Shown here: positions 12,243 through 21,029 of the stretch, piece by piece | Layout: each line of letters opens with the position of its first letter | Position numbering within the stretch: the stretch's first letter is position 1 | Source of the DNA: Bifidobacterium breve | Lineage (GTDB): Bacteria > Actinomycetota > Acidimicrobiia > Acidimicrobiales > Ilumatobacteraceae | Length of the DNA: 64,000 nucleotides | Direction of reading: 5' to 3' | Assembly (NCBI GenBank): GCA_945862045.1 | Contig: CAMAWR010000002.1 | Location: 1-64,000 of the forward strand | Made by a program: the position numbers and the translations under genes | Notes under the pieces: model-generated | Databases searched by the model: none | The model's input: the letters and a program-made list of their open reading frames with translations, nothing else | Told to the model about the DNA's origin: nothing

Positions 12243-13103
12243 TCAGGTGGTCGCGACGGCGATTCGATCGCGACCAGCAAAATCACTTCGAATCTCGACA
12301 TTCTGAAATTCGTTGGCAATGAGCACATCACGCACCGCAGCACCTTGCCCGTGGCCAATCTCCAGAACGAGCACACCACGAGCACGTAACCACGGGCGTG
12401 CACCGGCAACAATCACCCGCAGCGCGGCGAGTCCGTCGTCGTCGGCGAAGAGCGCCACGTGCGGCTCGTGGGCCGCCACGACATGTTCAATACTCGTATC
12501 AGTTTCGGCGATGTACGGCGGGTTGGCAACCACTACATCGACAGTGCCACGCAACTCATCGGGCAATGCCGCAAACCAATCCCCCTGCACCACCCGAACA
12601 TTTGCACCGTTGCGCCCGATGCCCGCCAAATTGGCGCGCGCCACATCGAGTGCGTCACCTGAAACATCGGTCAACCACACCGTGGTACCGGTGAGCGGCA
12701 ACTCGTGGGCCAACGACAAACCAATCGCGCCAGACCCGGTACCCAGGTCGACCACCACACGCGTTGGCTGCACCGCGCGTGCCGCGTCGAGTGCCACCTG
12801 TGCCACCAGTTCGGTTTCTGGGCGGGGAATCAGCACGCGTCGATCAACCAGCAGGTCGAGGTGCCGAAACGCCCAGCGTCCCAGCACATATTGCAGCGGC
12901 TCTCCGGCCAGTCGACGTTGCACCATGTCACGCACGTGAACCCCCATGCGTTGGGTCACTGGTTCGCCGAGCGCGGCAGCAAACTCACCGGCATCCAAAC
13001 CTGCCGCGTGTTCGCACACGAAGCGTGCATCTTGGGCATTGCCGAGCAAGACAGCAGTATCTGCGAGCAACTCCCGCCAGGTGGTGCCGGCGTCGCTCGT
13101 CAC
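12243..13103 (-). CDS. prmC: Peptide chain release factor N5-glutamine methyltransferase
   Basis: 286 residues. SAM-dependent methylation of the GGQ glutamine of release factors. It has the N-terminal helical domain with LQYVLGRWAF, then the Rossmann SAM site DLGTGSGAIGLSLA and the catalytic NPPY (in VVANPPYIAE). It overlaps the prfA stop by four bases, so the enzyme is made with its substrate. It converges with the thiolase-like gene, leaving eight bases between the stops. Confidence 0.96.
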   Translation of the reverse strand: MTSDAGTTWRELLADTAVLLGNAQDARFVCEHAAGLDAGEFAAALGEPVTQRMGVHVRDMVQRRLAGEPLQYVLGRWAFRHLDLLVDRRVLIPRPETELVAQVALDAARAVQPTRVVVDLGTGSGAIGLSLAHELPLTGTTVWLTDVSGDALDVARANLAGIGRNGANVRVVQGDWFAALPDELRGTVDVVVANPPYIAETDTSIEHVVAAHEPHVALFADDDGLAALRVIVAGARPWLRARGVLVLEIGHGQGAAVRDVLIANEFQNVEIRSDFAGRDRIAVATT

Positions 13104-14173
13104 TCGCTGCCGACCTGCTTTGCCAGCTGCTCGGCTTGATACTCAAGCGTGAGCGCGTCAATCACCGGGTCGAGGTTGCCCGCCAATACATCCTGCAATT
13201 GATACAGCGTGAAACTGATGCGATGGTCGGTGATGCGGTTTTCTTTGTAGTTGTAGGTTCGAATTTTTTCACCGCGGCCGCCCTTGCCCACCTGCGCCCG
13301 GCGATCAGCCGAAATTTTGGCTTCATGTTCGTCTTGTCGACGCTGCAACAACCTGGTGCGCAACACCTGCATCGCCTTGACACGATTCTGCAACTGGCTG
13401 CGTTCGTCTTGCATGGTGACCACCAAACCCGTGGGCTTGTGCGTAATGCGCACCGCCGAGTCGGTGGTGTTGACACTCTGACCGCCCGAGCCACCCGAGC
13501 GATACACGTCGATTTCAAGGTCGCGATCGTCAATCGCGATGTCCACTTCTTCGGCTTCGGGCATCACGGCCACCGTCGCCGACGACGTGTGAATTCGCCC
13601 GGCATTTTCGGTGACAGGTACCCGTTGCACGCGATGCGGCCCACCCTCGAAGCGCAATTGCTGCCACACCGTCTCGCCCTTCAACAGCGCCGTCGCCTGA
13701 TTGACCCCACCCATCGGCGAACGGTCATAGGCGAGCATCTCGAACGACCAGCCGTTGCGGGTTGCCCAAGCACGGTACATTTCGACGAGTTCGCCGGCAA
13801 AGAGGTTTGCTTCTTCGCCACCCTCGGCGCCACGAATTTCAAGAATGACGTTCTTGCCGTCGTTCGGGTCAATTGGAATCAGCAGCACCTTCAACTCATC
13901 TTCGAGTGTCTGTAGTTGCTCGAGGCCATCCCGCATTTCGGCATCCAGCGATACTCGCTCATCGGCTGATGCTGATTCGATCAATTCTTTGGCCGCCTCG
14001 ACGTTGCCGAGCACCGACTTATAATTTCGAATGCAGGTGATCAACGGCCCCATCTGCTTGTAGCGCCGCGATACGTCGCGCAACTTGTACTGGTCGCCCA
14101 AAACCTCCGAGGTCGTGAGGCTGATCTCCACCTGTTCAAAGTCAGCGAGAATGGCGTCAAGTTTCGCTAACAC
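13100..14173 (-). CDS. prfA: Peptide chain release factor 1
   Basis: 357 residues from the GTG at 14173. RF1 terminates translation at UAA and UAG. The codon-recognition tripeptide is PVT (RVPVTENAGRIHTSSATV) and the peptidyl-tRNA hydrolysis motif is GGQ in SGGSGGQSVNTTDSA. A longer frame to 14356 is rejected because it would overlap the preceding gene and adds residues foreign to RF1; the VLAKLDAIL start matches the family. No Shine-Dalgarno is obvious; ten bases separate it from the previous stop, so coupling is likely. Confidence 0.95.
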   Translation of the reverse strand: MLAKLDAILADFEQVEISLTTSEVLGDQYKLRDVSRRYKQMGPLITCIRNYKSVLGNVEAAKELIESASADERVSLDAEMRDGLEQLQTLEDELKVLLIPIDPNDGKNVILEIRGAEGGEEANLFAGELVEMYRAWATRNGWSFEMLAYDRSPMGGVNQATALLKGETVWQQLRFEGGPHRVQRVPVTENAGRIHTSSATVAVMPEAEEVDIAIDDRDLEIDVYRSGGSGGQSVNTTDSAVRITHKPTGLVVTMQDERSQLQNRVKAMQVLRTRLLQRRQDEHEAKISADRRAQVGKGGRGEKIRTYNYKENRITDHRISFTLYQLQDVLAGNLDPVIDALTLEYQAEQLAKQVGSE

Positions 14174-14183
14174 GTTGTTTAGG

Positions 14184-15182
14184 TTACGCCGAGACGAACT
14201 GTGCGGGCTGCGTAAGCAACTCTGCAACTCGTGTCTGCAGGGGCACGATATTGCGTTGCGCAGCCGCAATGATGAGCCGACTGAGGGGTGATAGACGGTC
14301 ACGTGCGTCAGCTGCAAACGGCACGACATCGAGGTCGATACCGGCCATGAACACAACCACTACCGCGGCACCCGAATGATCGGTGCCGACGGCACAACAC
14401 GGTTCGGCATCCTTCAGATTTTTGCGTGCCACGGGTGGCTCAGCCACTTGCAGCGTCTGTAGACCAATCGTCTCTGGTGACGCGATTGCCTGACTGCGCA
14501 TTGCACGCTCTACGGCAAGCAGATTGAGCGGATGGGTCGGTGCACCGGGGCGGCGGTGTTGCAGCACCGTCTGCACGACCCCACGTAGTTGATCACCAGT
14601 CGCAGCATCCCCGTGCAACATCTTGAACATCTCGCGATCATGGGTACCCACACCGATGCGCACTCGCGGCACTTCCTGCTCATCGATCACACGCGCGACT
14701 TCCAGACCTGCTACTTCTCCGGCCACCACACCATGTTCGACCACAACTTCGGCACCGGCGTTGCGAAACATTTCGGCGAGTGCCAGATGTTCGGGGTGGG
14801 CTGGAACGACTGGCTCGTGCGGCGCCGGCGTGGCAGTCGTGCCCCCACCATTTCGTGTGTCGAGCACCTCGATTGACAGTGAGAAATACGATGCCCGCCG
14901 GGCGGTGAACCCCGGGGTCGTGGCATCGCAGATTTTGATGTGTGTCACCGCGCCGCTGGTGCGCTGATTGCGTGCCTGCCAGGCGAGCACGCCAGCCAGT
15001 GCACTCGTGCGACTTTCGGTGGCCAGGAGTGGTGTCGCCGACACCCACAGTGTGGTATCGACCTGCAGCCCGACGAAGTTGCCGAGATCTATCTCGATCG
15101 GCGGCGAAGCAGTGGGGGGTATATGCGCCCGCAACGCCAGACGCTCACGTCTGACGGCAAACTCACGTTGCTGGGCCGCCAC
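14184..15182 (-). CDS. Conserved-looking protein of unknown function between rho and prfA
   Basis: 332 residues from a GTG one base after the rho stop. I do not recognise a family. The protein has no signal peptide or membrane segment. It alternates beta-like hydrophobic stretches (VVVEHGVVAGEVAGLEVARV, AAVVVVFMAGIDLDVVPFAADA) with Ala-rich helices, and carries a CC pair at about residue 270 and GVGTHDREMFKMLHGD in the middle. Its frame is open across about 1 kb with codon use like its neighbours, and it fits exactly between rho and prfA, where mycobacteria have rpmE. It is translated with rho and prfA, so a link to termination or translation is possible but unproven. Confidence 0.7.
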   Translation of the reverse strand: MAAQQREFAVRRERLALRAHIPPTASPPIEIDLGNFVGLQVDTTLWVSATPLLATESRTSALAGVLAWQARNQRTSGAVTHIKICDATTPGFTARRASYFSLSIEVLDTRNGGGTTATPAPHEPVVPAHPEHLALAEMFRNAGAEVVVEHGVVAGEVAGLEVARVIDEQEVPRVRIGVGTHDREMFKMLHGDAATGDQLRGVVQTVLQHRRPGAPTHPLNLLAVERAMRSQAIASPETIGLQTLQVAEPPVARKNLKDAEPCCAVGTDHSGAAVVVVFMAGIDLDVVPFAADARDRLSPLSRLIIAAAQRNIVPLQTRVAELLTQPAQFVSA

Positions 15183-15183
15183 G

Positions 15184-16920
15184 TTATGCGGTCGGCTGTT
15201 TGGCGATCTCTGACAAGAACTCGTCGTTGGTCTTGAACGACCGCAGTCGGTCGATGAGCAACTCAAGCCCTGGCGCTGCATTACCGTCGGCTGCCAAACC
15301 GCTCAACACGCGGCGCAACTTCCACACCATCTGCAGTTGTTTGCGATCGAACAATAACTCTTCATGACGTGTGCTTGAAGCATCGACGTCAATGGCCGGA
15401 TAGACACGTCGCTCGGCGAGTCGTCGGTCGAGGCGCAACTCCATGTTGCCCGTGCCCTTGAACTCTTCGAAGATTGCCTCGTCCATGCGACTGTTGGTTT
15501 CGACCAAGGCAGTCGCCAAGATCGTGAGGCTGCCGCCTTCTTCAATGTTGCGAGCTGCACCAAAGAACTTCTTGGGTGGGTACAACGCACCAGCATCGAT
15601 ACCACCCGACATCACCCGTCCGGTGGTGGGCGCTGCAAGGTTGTAGGCACGCGACAAACGGGTTATGCCGTCGAGGATGATCACGACATCTTGACCAATT
15701 TCGACCATGCGCTTGGCTTTCTCGATGACGAGCTCGGCGACTGCAGTGTGCTCTTCTGACGGCCGATCAAACGTCGACGCGATTACTTCGCCCTTCACGG
15801 TGCGGCGCATGTCGGTAACTTCTTCGGGGCGCTCGTCAAGGAGCAGCACAATCAGTTTTACATCCGGATAATTTTTTTCGATGCTCGTGGCGATGGTCTT
15901 CATCACCGTGGTCTTGCCTGCCTTTGGTGGCGAAACGATGATGCCACGCTGACCCTTGCCGATCGGTGAAATCAAGTCAACGATGCGAGCCGTCATGTTC
16001 AGCGGATCATCGACCGATGACAGTACGAGTTTTTCGTCCGGGAACAATGGTGTGAGTTCCTCGAACTTCTTACGATTGCGGGCCTTCTCCGGGTCGCCAC
16101 CATTGACGAGGTACACCTCAAGCAACGCCGGGTTTTTGTCATTGCGACCGGCAGGACGCGACAGACCGGTGAGGTGATCACCCTTGCGCAATCCGAATTG
16201 GCGGGTGAAGCGCACCGACACATATGGATCGGTCGGTGACGGCAGAAACCCGTTGCATCGCAGGAAGCCGTAGCCCTCATCACGTAGATCGAGGTGACCC
16301 GCGACCTTCACCGGCTCGGTGCTGATTGGTTCGTTCGACTCAACCTGCTCGATTTCGAAACGATCGTCGCCCTGTGGGCCGTCGTCGCGACCACCGATTC
16401 GACGGCGTCCGCGACGTCGACGGTTGCGGTCACCAAAGTTACGGTCATTCGAATTACGGTCACCAAAATTACGATCCCCAGAATTACGATCACGGGTGTT
16501 GCGATCACCCCGCGCGTCACCACGATCATTGCGATCGTTGCGATCGTTGCGCGTGTCGGTACGTTCTCCGCTGCGCTCGGGGCGCACGCGGGCATCTGGC
16601 GCTATAGGTGTGCCTTCGTGCTCAGCCAACTCCACCTCCCATTCCGAGATTGGTTCGCCGCCTGCACCGAGCGGGGCTGCTGCTACTGGTGCTGGTTTTG
16701 CGGTCGATTTCGGTGCCGACTTGCTCGTCGATTTCTCCGCCGACTTCGGGGTGGTTGGTTCTTTGGGTTCAGGTGCCATGGTTTCCTCCAGGATCTTTCC
16801 GATCAGTACTTCTCGAGTGGCTTTAACGACACCCTTGATGCCGAGTGCAGACGCAATCTGCGCCAAATCATCTCGATCTTTAGCTTCTAGTTGTGCTCGT
16901 CCAAGCTGTGGGGCTGCCAC
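15184..16920 (-). CDS. rho: Transcription termination factor Rho with Arg/Asn/Asp-rich insertion
   Basis: 578 residues, longer than E. coli Rho (419). Order: N-terminal helical Rho_N domain (1-48); low-complexity Lys/Pro/Ala stretch (50-90); disordered insertion rich in RND and GDRNF repeats (about 113-170) ending in [10 protein letters not shown]; primary RNA-binding cold-shock-like domain (about 205-275, [20 protein letters not shown]); then the RecA-like ATPase with Walker [11 protein letters not shown] (331-340). Such insertions are typical of actinobacterial Rho. GTG start with AAGGA upstream. The 108 bases between thrC and rho contain a minus-strand TAGGGT overlapping the thrC stop, which could be a promoter. 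Confidence 0.97.
   Translation of the reverse strand: MAAPQLGRAQLEAKDRDDLAQIASALGIKGVVKATREVLIGKILEETMAPEPKEPTTPKSAEKSTSKSAPKSTAKPAPVAAAPLGAGGEPISEWEVELAEHEGTPIAPDARVRPERSGERTDTRNDRNDRNDRGDARGDRNTRDRNSGDRNFGDRNSNDRNFGDRNRRRRGRRRIGGRDDGPQGDDRFEIEQVESNEPISTEPVKVAGHLDLRDEGYGFLRCNGFLPSPTDPYVSVRFTRQFGLRKGDHLTGLSRPAGRNDKNPALLEVYLVNGGDPEKARNRKKFEELTPLFPDEKLVLSSVDDPLNMTARIVDLISPIGKGQRGIIVSPPKAGKTTVMKTIATSIEKNYPDVKLIVLLLDERPEEVTDMRRTVKGEVIASTFDRPSEEHTAVAELVIEKAKRMVEIGQDVVIILDGITRLSRAYNLAAPTTGRVMSGGIDAGALYPPKKFFGAARNIEEGGSLTILATALVETNSRMDEAIFEEFKGTGNMELRLDRRLAERRVYPAIDVDASSTRHEELLFDRKQLQMVWKLRRVLSGLAADGNAAPGLELLIDRLRSFKTNDEFLSEIAKQPTA
16421..16549 (-). repeat. Tandem repeats inside rho coding the RND/GDRNF-rich linker
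   Basis: Six degenerate 15-base units run from 16421 to 16510 (plus-strand core resembling AATTACGGTCACCAA), each coding a five-residue GDRNF-like unit. From 16523 to 16549 there are three 9-base units (CGATCGTTG type) coding RND. The repeats keep the reading frame and lie entirely within the disordered linker. Confidence 0.85.
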
Positions 16921-17028
16921 GATGTCCTTCTTTCAGGGCGACGTAGTAGAGAGACACCCATCAACGATGCTTTCGCGTCAGAGACTTGACTGCGTAGGGC
17001 ATGCCCGGCCGAACCGAACACCGCAACC

Positions 17029-18417
17029 CTACCGCGTTGCCGACACACTCGCAACGAATCGCTGAATGGCCGTCAGGTCGTTGGGTAACGATGTGAAGCG
17101 CTCCTGGCGTGACATCAGGTCGGCAAGGTGTTCGGGCAGCAGTGGCCGAACGCCGGTGGCACGTTCGACAGCATCGGCGAACTTCCCGGGATGTGCGGTA
17201 GCGAGCGTCACGACAGGTTCGAGGGGCTTGGTGCAGGCCTGCGTGGCCACCAGCCCCACGGCGGTGTGCGGGTCGACAAGCACCCCATGGTCGCGATACG
17301 TCGCAGCGATCATGGCCATCGTTTGGTCGTCCGAACAACGTTGCCCACGGAACACCGGGCGAATCCATGTGCCGAACTGCTCGGGGGTGACCGCCAATTT
17401 CTTGCTGGTGCGGAAATTGGTGATTTGTTTGGCAGTTGCCATGCCATCACGTGAATTCATTTCGAACAGCAGTCGCTCGAAGTTACTCGACACCCCGATG
17501 TCCATGCTCGGGCTGATGGTTGGCACCACCGGTGCAGCATTCATCTGCTGTGTTTCAAAGAACCTCGTGAGAATATCATTGGCATTCGAACCGACGATGA
17601 GGTGGCCGATGTTGGCGCCACAGCGGCGCGCGATCCATCCAGACAGCACATTGCCGAAGTTCCCGGTCGGCACACTGAACGACACGGGCGGCGCATCGAC
17701 GGCGTGCAGTTGCTCGATTGCCGTGAAGTAGTACACCACCTGCGCCAATACGCGTGCCCAATTGATCGAGTTCACCGCCGACAGATGGTGTTGTGCGCGA
17801 AATGTCGCATCGTTGAACATGGCCTTCACAAGATCCTGACAATCATCGAAGGTGCCATCAACCGCAATCGTGTGCACGTTGGGGGCATCCACGGTGGTCA
17901 TCTGTCGTCGCTGCACTTCGCTGATCCGACCCTGCGGGTACAAAATCACCATGGTGACGTTGCGGCAAGCCTTTACTCCGTCGATTGCCGCCGAACCCGT
18001 GTCGCCACTGGTCGCCCCCACCACAGTGATGCAATCGCCACGGGCCGCCAGCACATGGTCGAACAACCGACCAATCAGCTGCAGCGCAACGTCCTTGAAC
18101 GCCAGGGTCGGCCCATGAAACAACTCGAGTAGCCAACGATTGTCCCCGATCTCACGCAATGGGGCCACGAGCGGGTCGCGGAATGTCGCATACGCATCCC
18201 TGCATAACACGTCAAGCGTGCCGCGGGAAATTTCATCACCGATGAATGGCGCGATTATTTCTGCGGCGCGAGTGGCGAATATCGAGTCGGGCGAGCCGTG
18301 GGCGATGGCTGGCCAGGTCTGTGGCATGTACAGGCCGCCGTCATTGGCCAAACCGGCCAACAGCGTGTCGCAAAAACCGAGTGTTGGGGCACCGCCCCGT
18401 GTCGAGATGTATTTCAT
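17029..18417 (-). CDS. thrC: Threonine synthase
   Basis: 462 residues, the long threonine synthase type that starts MKYISTRG. A PLP enzyme converting O-phosphohomoserine to threonine. The PLP lysine lies in HGPTLAFKDVALQLIG (about residue 108), with VGATSGDTGSAA and SVPTGNFGNVLSGW following. It lies 14 bases after hom. The homoserine kinase gene thrB, which often follows thrC in actinobacteria, is absent here. Confidence 0.96.
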   Translation of the reverse strand: MKYISTRGGAPTLGFCDTLLAGLANDGGLYMPQTWPAIAHGSPDSIFATRAAEIIAPFIGDEISRGTLDVLCRDAYATFRDPLVAPLREIGDNRWLLELFHGPTLAFKDVALQLIGRLFDHVLAARGDCITVVGATSGDTGSAAIDGVKACRNVTMVILYPQGRISEVQRRQMTTVDAPNVHTIAVDGTFDDCQDLVKAMFNDATFRAQHHLSAVNSINWARVLAQVVYYFTAIEQLHAVDAPPVSFSVPTGNFGNVLSGWIARRCGANIGHLIVGSNANDILTRFFETQQMNAAPVVPTISPSMDIGVSSNFERLLFEMNSRDGMATAKQITNFRTSKKLAVTPEQFGTWIRPVFRGQRCSDDQTMAMIAATYRDHGVLVDPHTAVGLVATQACTKPLEPVVTLATAHPGKFADAVERATGVRPLLPEHLADLMSRQERFTSLPNDLTAIQRFVASVSATR

Positions 18418-18431
18418 GGCCTTGAGGAAAT

Positions 18432-19745
18432 CTAGGCGCCGATGATGCGGATGAAGCCGCCCACCTTGCTCACCACATCCAGCCGCTGGAATTCATCGAG
18501 GCAGACCTGCATATCCGCGGTGCGCGCGTCGTGGGTCAGGAACACCAGTCGAGCATCGTTGCCGATGCCGTCTTGTTCGGCAGCACGAATGCTCACCCTG
18601 TTGCGGGCAAACACACCAGTTACTGCATGCAGAACACCTGGCTTGTCAGTGACCTCGAGGGTCAGCATGAATTCGCTACGTATGTCACCTGCCGGGGTGA
18701 AGGATGCCTTGGCAAACGTGCCAAGTGAGGCATGCGTACCTTTGCGCAGGTTGACGGCGGCATCGATCACATCGCCGAGTACCGATGAAGCGGTTGGCTC
18801 GCCGCCGGCACCACGTCCGTAAAACATGAGTGAACCCGAGGCTTCGCCCTCGACGAGCACTGCGTTGAATGCTTCACGCACCGCAGCCAATGGGTGTTTC
18901 AGATGCACGAGTGCCGGATGCACCCGCACGCTCACCGCTCCGGACTGCGCATCACACTCGGCAACGCCGAGCAGTTTGATGACGTAGCCGAATTTTTGAG
19001 CCATGGCTATATCACCGGCGGAAATCCGCGAGATTCCCTCTGCCGACACATCATCGGCGACCACATGCACACCGAACGCAAAGTTGGCGATGATTGCAAT
19101 CTTCGCTGCGGCATCCAGGCCCTCAACATCGGCGGTCGGATCTGCTTCGGCATATCCGAGTTGTTGCGCACCACGCAGTGCGCTGGCATAGTCAAGGCCG
19201 TCCTCGGTCATCTTGGTAAGCACGTAGTTGGTCGTGCCGTTGACGATGCCCAGCACCCGACGAATTGGTTCACCGCGCAAACTTTCACGCAACGGACGGA
19301 TGAGCGGGATGCCACCACAGACCGCAGCCTCGAACAACAGATCGATGCCGCGCTCGTCGGCGATCTTGAAGAACTCAGCCGAGCGGGCTGCGAGCAATGC
19401 CTTGTTGGCCGTCACGACGGGCTTGCCCGCCTCGAGTGCGGCCCGAATCACTTCGCCGGCCAGCGTGGTTCCACCCATTACCTCAACGACGAGGTCGACA
19501 TCAGCGGCGGTTGCCACCGCCATTGCATCAGTCACGACCTTGGCTGCACCGACTTGTGACGGATGCTTGCCTGCATCGTTCACTGCAATGCACACGACCT
19601 CTAGCGATACCCCGGTTCGTGCGGCGATCACGTCGTGCTGGCGGGCAACCAGCGCCGTGAATGCCGAACCGACCACACCGTGACCGACCACACCAATGCG
19701 TACCGTCGAGAGTTTGCCTATCGGCTGTTTATTGGCTTGCGCCAT
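18432..19745 (-). CDS. hom: Homoserine dehydrogenase
   Basis: 437 residues. NAD(P)-dependent reduction of aspartate semialdehyde to homoserine. N-terminal Rossmann motif GVVGHGVVGSAF (18-29), a catalytic domain with GIVNGTTNYVLTKM and GYAEADPTADVEG, and a C-terminal ACT domain (from about 355, MLTLEVTDKPGVLHAVTGVF) expected to bind threonine for feedback control. It lies three bases after lysA. Confidence 0.97.
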   Translation of the reverse strand: MAQANKQPIGKLSTVRIGVVGHGVVGSAFTALVARQHDVIAARTGVSLEVVCIAVNDAGKHPSQVGAAKVVTDAMAVATAADVDLVVEVMGGTTLAGEVIRAALEAGKPVVTANKALLAARSAEFFKIADERGIDLLFEAAVCGGIPLIRPLRESLRGEPIRRVLGIVNGTTNYVLTKMTEDGLDYASALRGAQQLGYAEADPTADVEGLDAAAKIAIIANFAFGVHVVADDVSAEGISRISAGDIAMAQKFGYVIKLLGVAECDAQSGAVSVRVHPALVHLKHPLAAVREAFNAVLVEGEASGSLMFYGRGAGGEPTASSVLGDVIDAAVNLRKGTHASLGTFAKASFTPAGDIRSEFMLTLEVTDKPGVLHAVTGVFARNRVSIRAAEQDGIGNDARLVFLTHDARTADMQVCLDEFQRLDVVSKVGGFIRIIGA

Positions 19746-19748
19746 GCA

Positions 19749-21029
19749 TTAAACGCTATCGGTCACGTCGTTGCGCACAAGATCGTCGTACGTCTCACGA
19801 CGCACTACAACGCGAGCCACACCATCGCGCACGAACACCACCGCGGGTCGTGGCACTTTGTTGTAGTTGGAACCCATCGAGTGTCCGTACGCACCGGTTA
19901 CCGGTGTGGCGATTACCTCTCCGACATGCAGGTCACTGGGCAATACCGCCTCGGCAATGAGCACATCGCCACTTTCGCAATGTTTACCCACCAGTCGCAC
20001 TGCCAGGGCACGTTCGACTTCCCAACGTGACGGCACGAACGCCTCGTATCCGCTGCCGTACAAAACAGGTCGTGGGTTGTCGCTCATTCCACCATCCACC
20101 GCCACGTAGGTACGCACATCGGGAATCGGCTTGATCGTGCCGACTTCATACAGCGTGACTGCGGCAGCGGCAACGATGGCCCGACCTGGTTCGACGAATA
20201 TTTTCACTCCGGCGCGCAAACCGCTGGTCGCTGCACGCAACGAGGCTGCCCACTCACTGATCGTTGGTGCCTGCTCATCGTTGAGGTACGCCACACCCAG
20301 CCCGCCACCCAAGGTGAGTTCGGGCAACTCGCAGTGGTTGGCAAATGCGACCATCACCTCGGCAGCTTTGGTGAAATTTGCAGTCTCAAACACGTTCGAC
20401 CCGATATGGCAGTGAATACCGACGAGTTGTACCGACCGTGATGCCCTGGCGCGATTTATTGCCCGTTGCGCATCGCCATTGCCGAGGTTGAACCCGAACT
20501 TTGAATCATTCTGCCCAGTGCTCACGAACTCGTGCGTATGCACGTACACCCCGGGGGTGATGCGTAGTTGCACCCGCGGGGCAGACAAGCCGCTCTCAAC
20601 CAGCGCGTCGATTCGGTCGAGTTCATCGAAGCTGTCCACCACGATGTGGCGGACACCCACGGTCAGCGCCTCGCGCAACTCAGCGACACTCTTGTTGTTG
20701 CCGTGCAGCACGCAGCGTGTGGCAGGCACACCCGCATTGAGTGCCACGAAGAGCTCACCACCCGTGGCGACATCCAGCAACAGGCCTTCTTCGTGCGCCA
20801 AACGCGCCATCGCCGTGCACAAGAAAGCCTTGGTCGCATACACCACGGCGTCTGCACCAAAGGCCCGTACGGCCTCTGCGCAGCGGGCGCGCAAATGCAT
20901 TTCGTCGTACACGAAGAGTGGTGTTCCGTGCTTCACCGCCAATTCATGCACGTCGCAACCACCGATCTGCAGTCGACCACCCACCGTCGTTGCAGTGTCA
21001 GGCAGCAGGTGGCGGCTGACGCGACTCAC
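19749..21029 (-). CDS. lysA: Diaminopimelate decarboxylase
   Basis: 426 residues. A PLP alanine-racemase-fold enzyme making lysine from meso-diaminopimelate. The PLP lysine is Lys67 in VVYATKAFL; HCHIGSN and the C-terminal GPVCESGD-type region (here VGKHCESGDVL) are present. GTG start overlapping the argS stop as GTGA, the argS-lysA arrangement seen in corynebacteria and mycobacteria. Confidence 0.97.
   Translation of the reverse strand: MSRVSRHLLPDTATTVGGRLQIGGCDVHELAVKHGTPLFVYDEMHLRARCAEAVRAFGADAVVYATKAFLCTAMARLAHEEGLLLDVATGGELFVALNAGVPATRCVLHGNNKSVAELREALTVGVRHIVVDSFDELDRIDALVESGLSAPRVQLRITPGVYVHTHEFVSTGQNDSKFGFNLGNGDAQRAINRARASRSVQLVGIHCHIGSNVFETANFTKAAEVMVAFANHCELPELTLGGGLGVAYLNDEQAPTISEWAASLRAATSGLRAGVKIFVEPGRAIVAAAAVTLYEVGTIKPIPDVRTYVAVDGGMSDNPRPVLYGSGYEAFVPSRWEVERALAVRLVGKHCESGDVLIAEAVLPSDLHVGEVIATPVTGAYGHSMGSNYNKVPRPAVVFVRDGVARVVVRRETYDDLVRNDVTDSV

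Noticed and set aside
12764-13915. Long plus-strand open frame of 383 codons across prmC and prfA
   Set aside because: It is fully antisense to two clearly conserved genes, is rich in His, Arg and Gln as expected for a shadow frame, and has no start signal.
16921-17028. Rho autoregulatory leader or rho promoter in the thrC-rho gap
   Set aside because: A TAGGGT overlaps the thrC stop, but no clear -35 box or leader peptide is visible, so it is mentioned only under rho.
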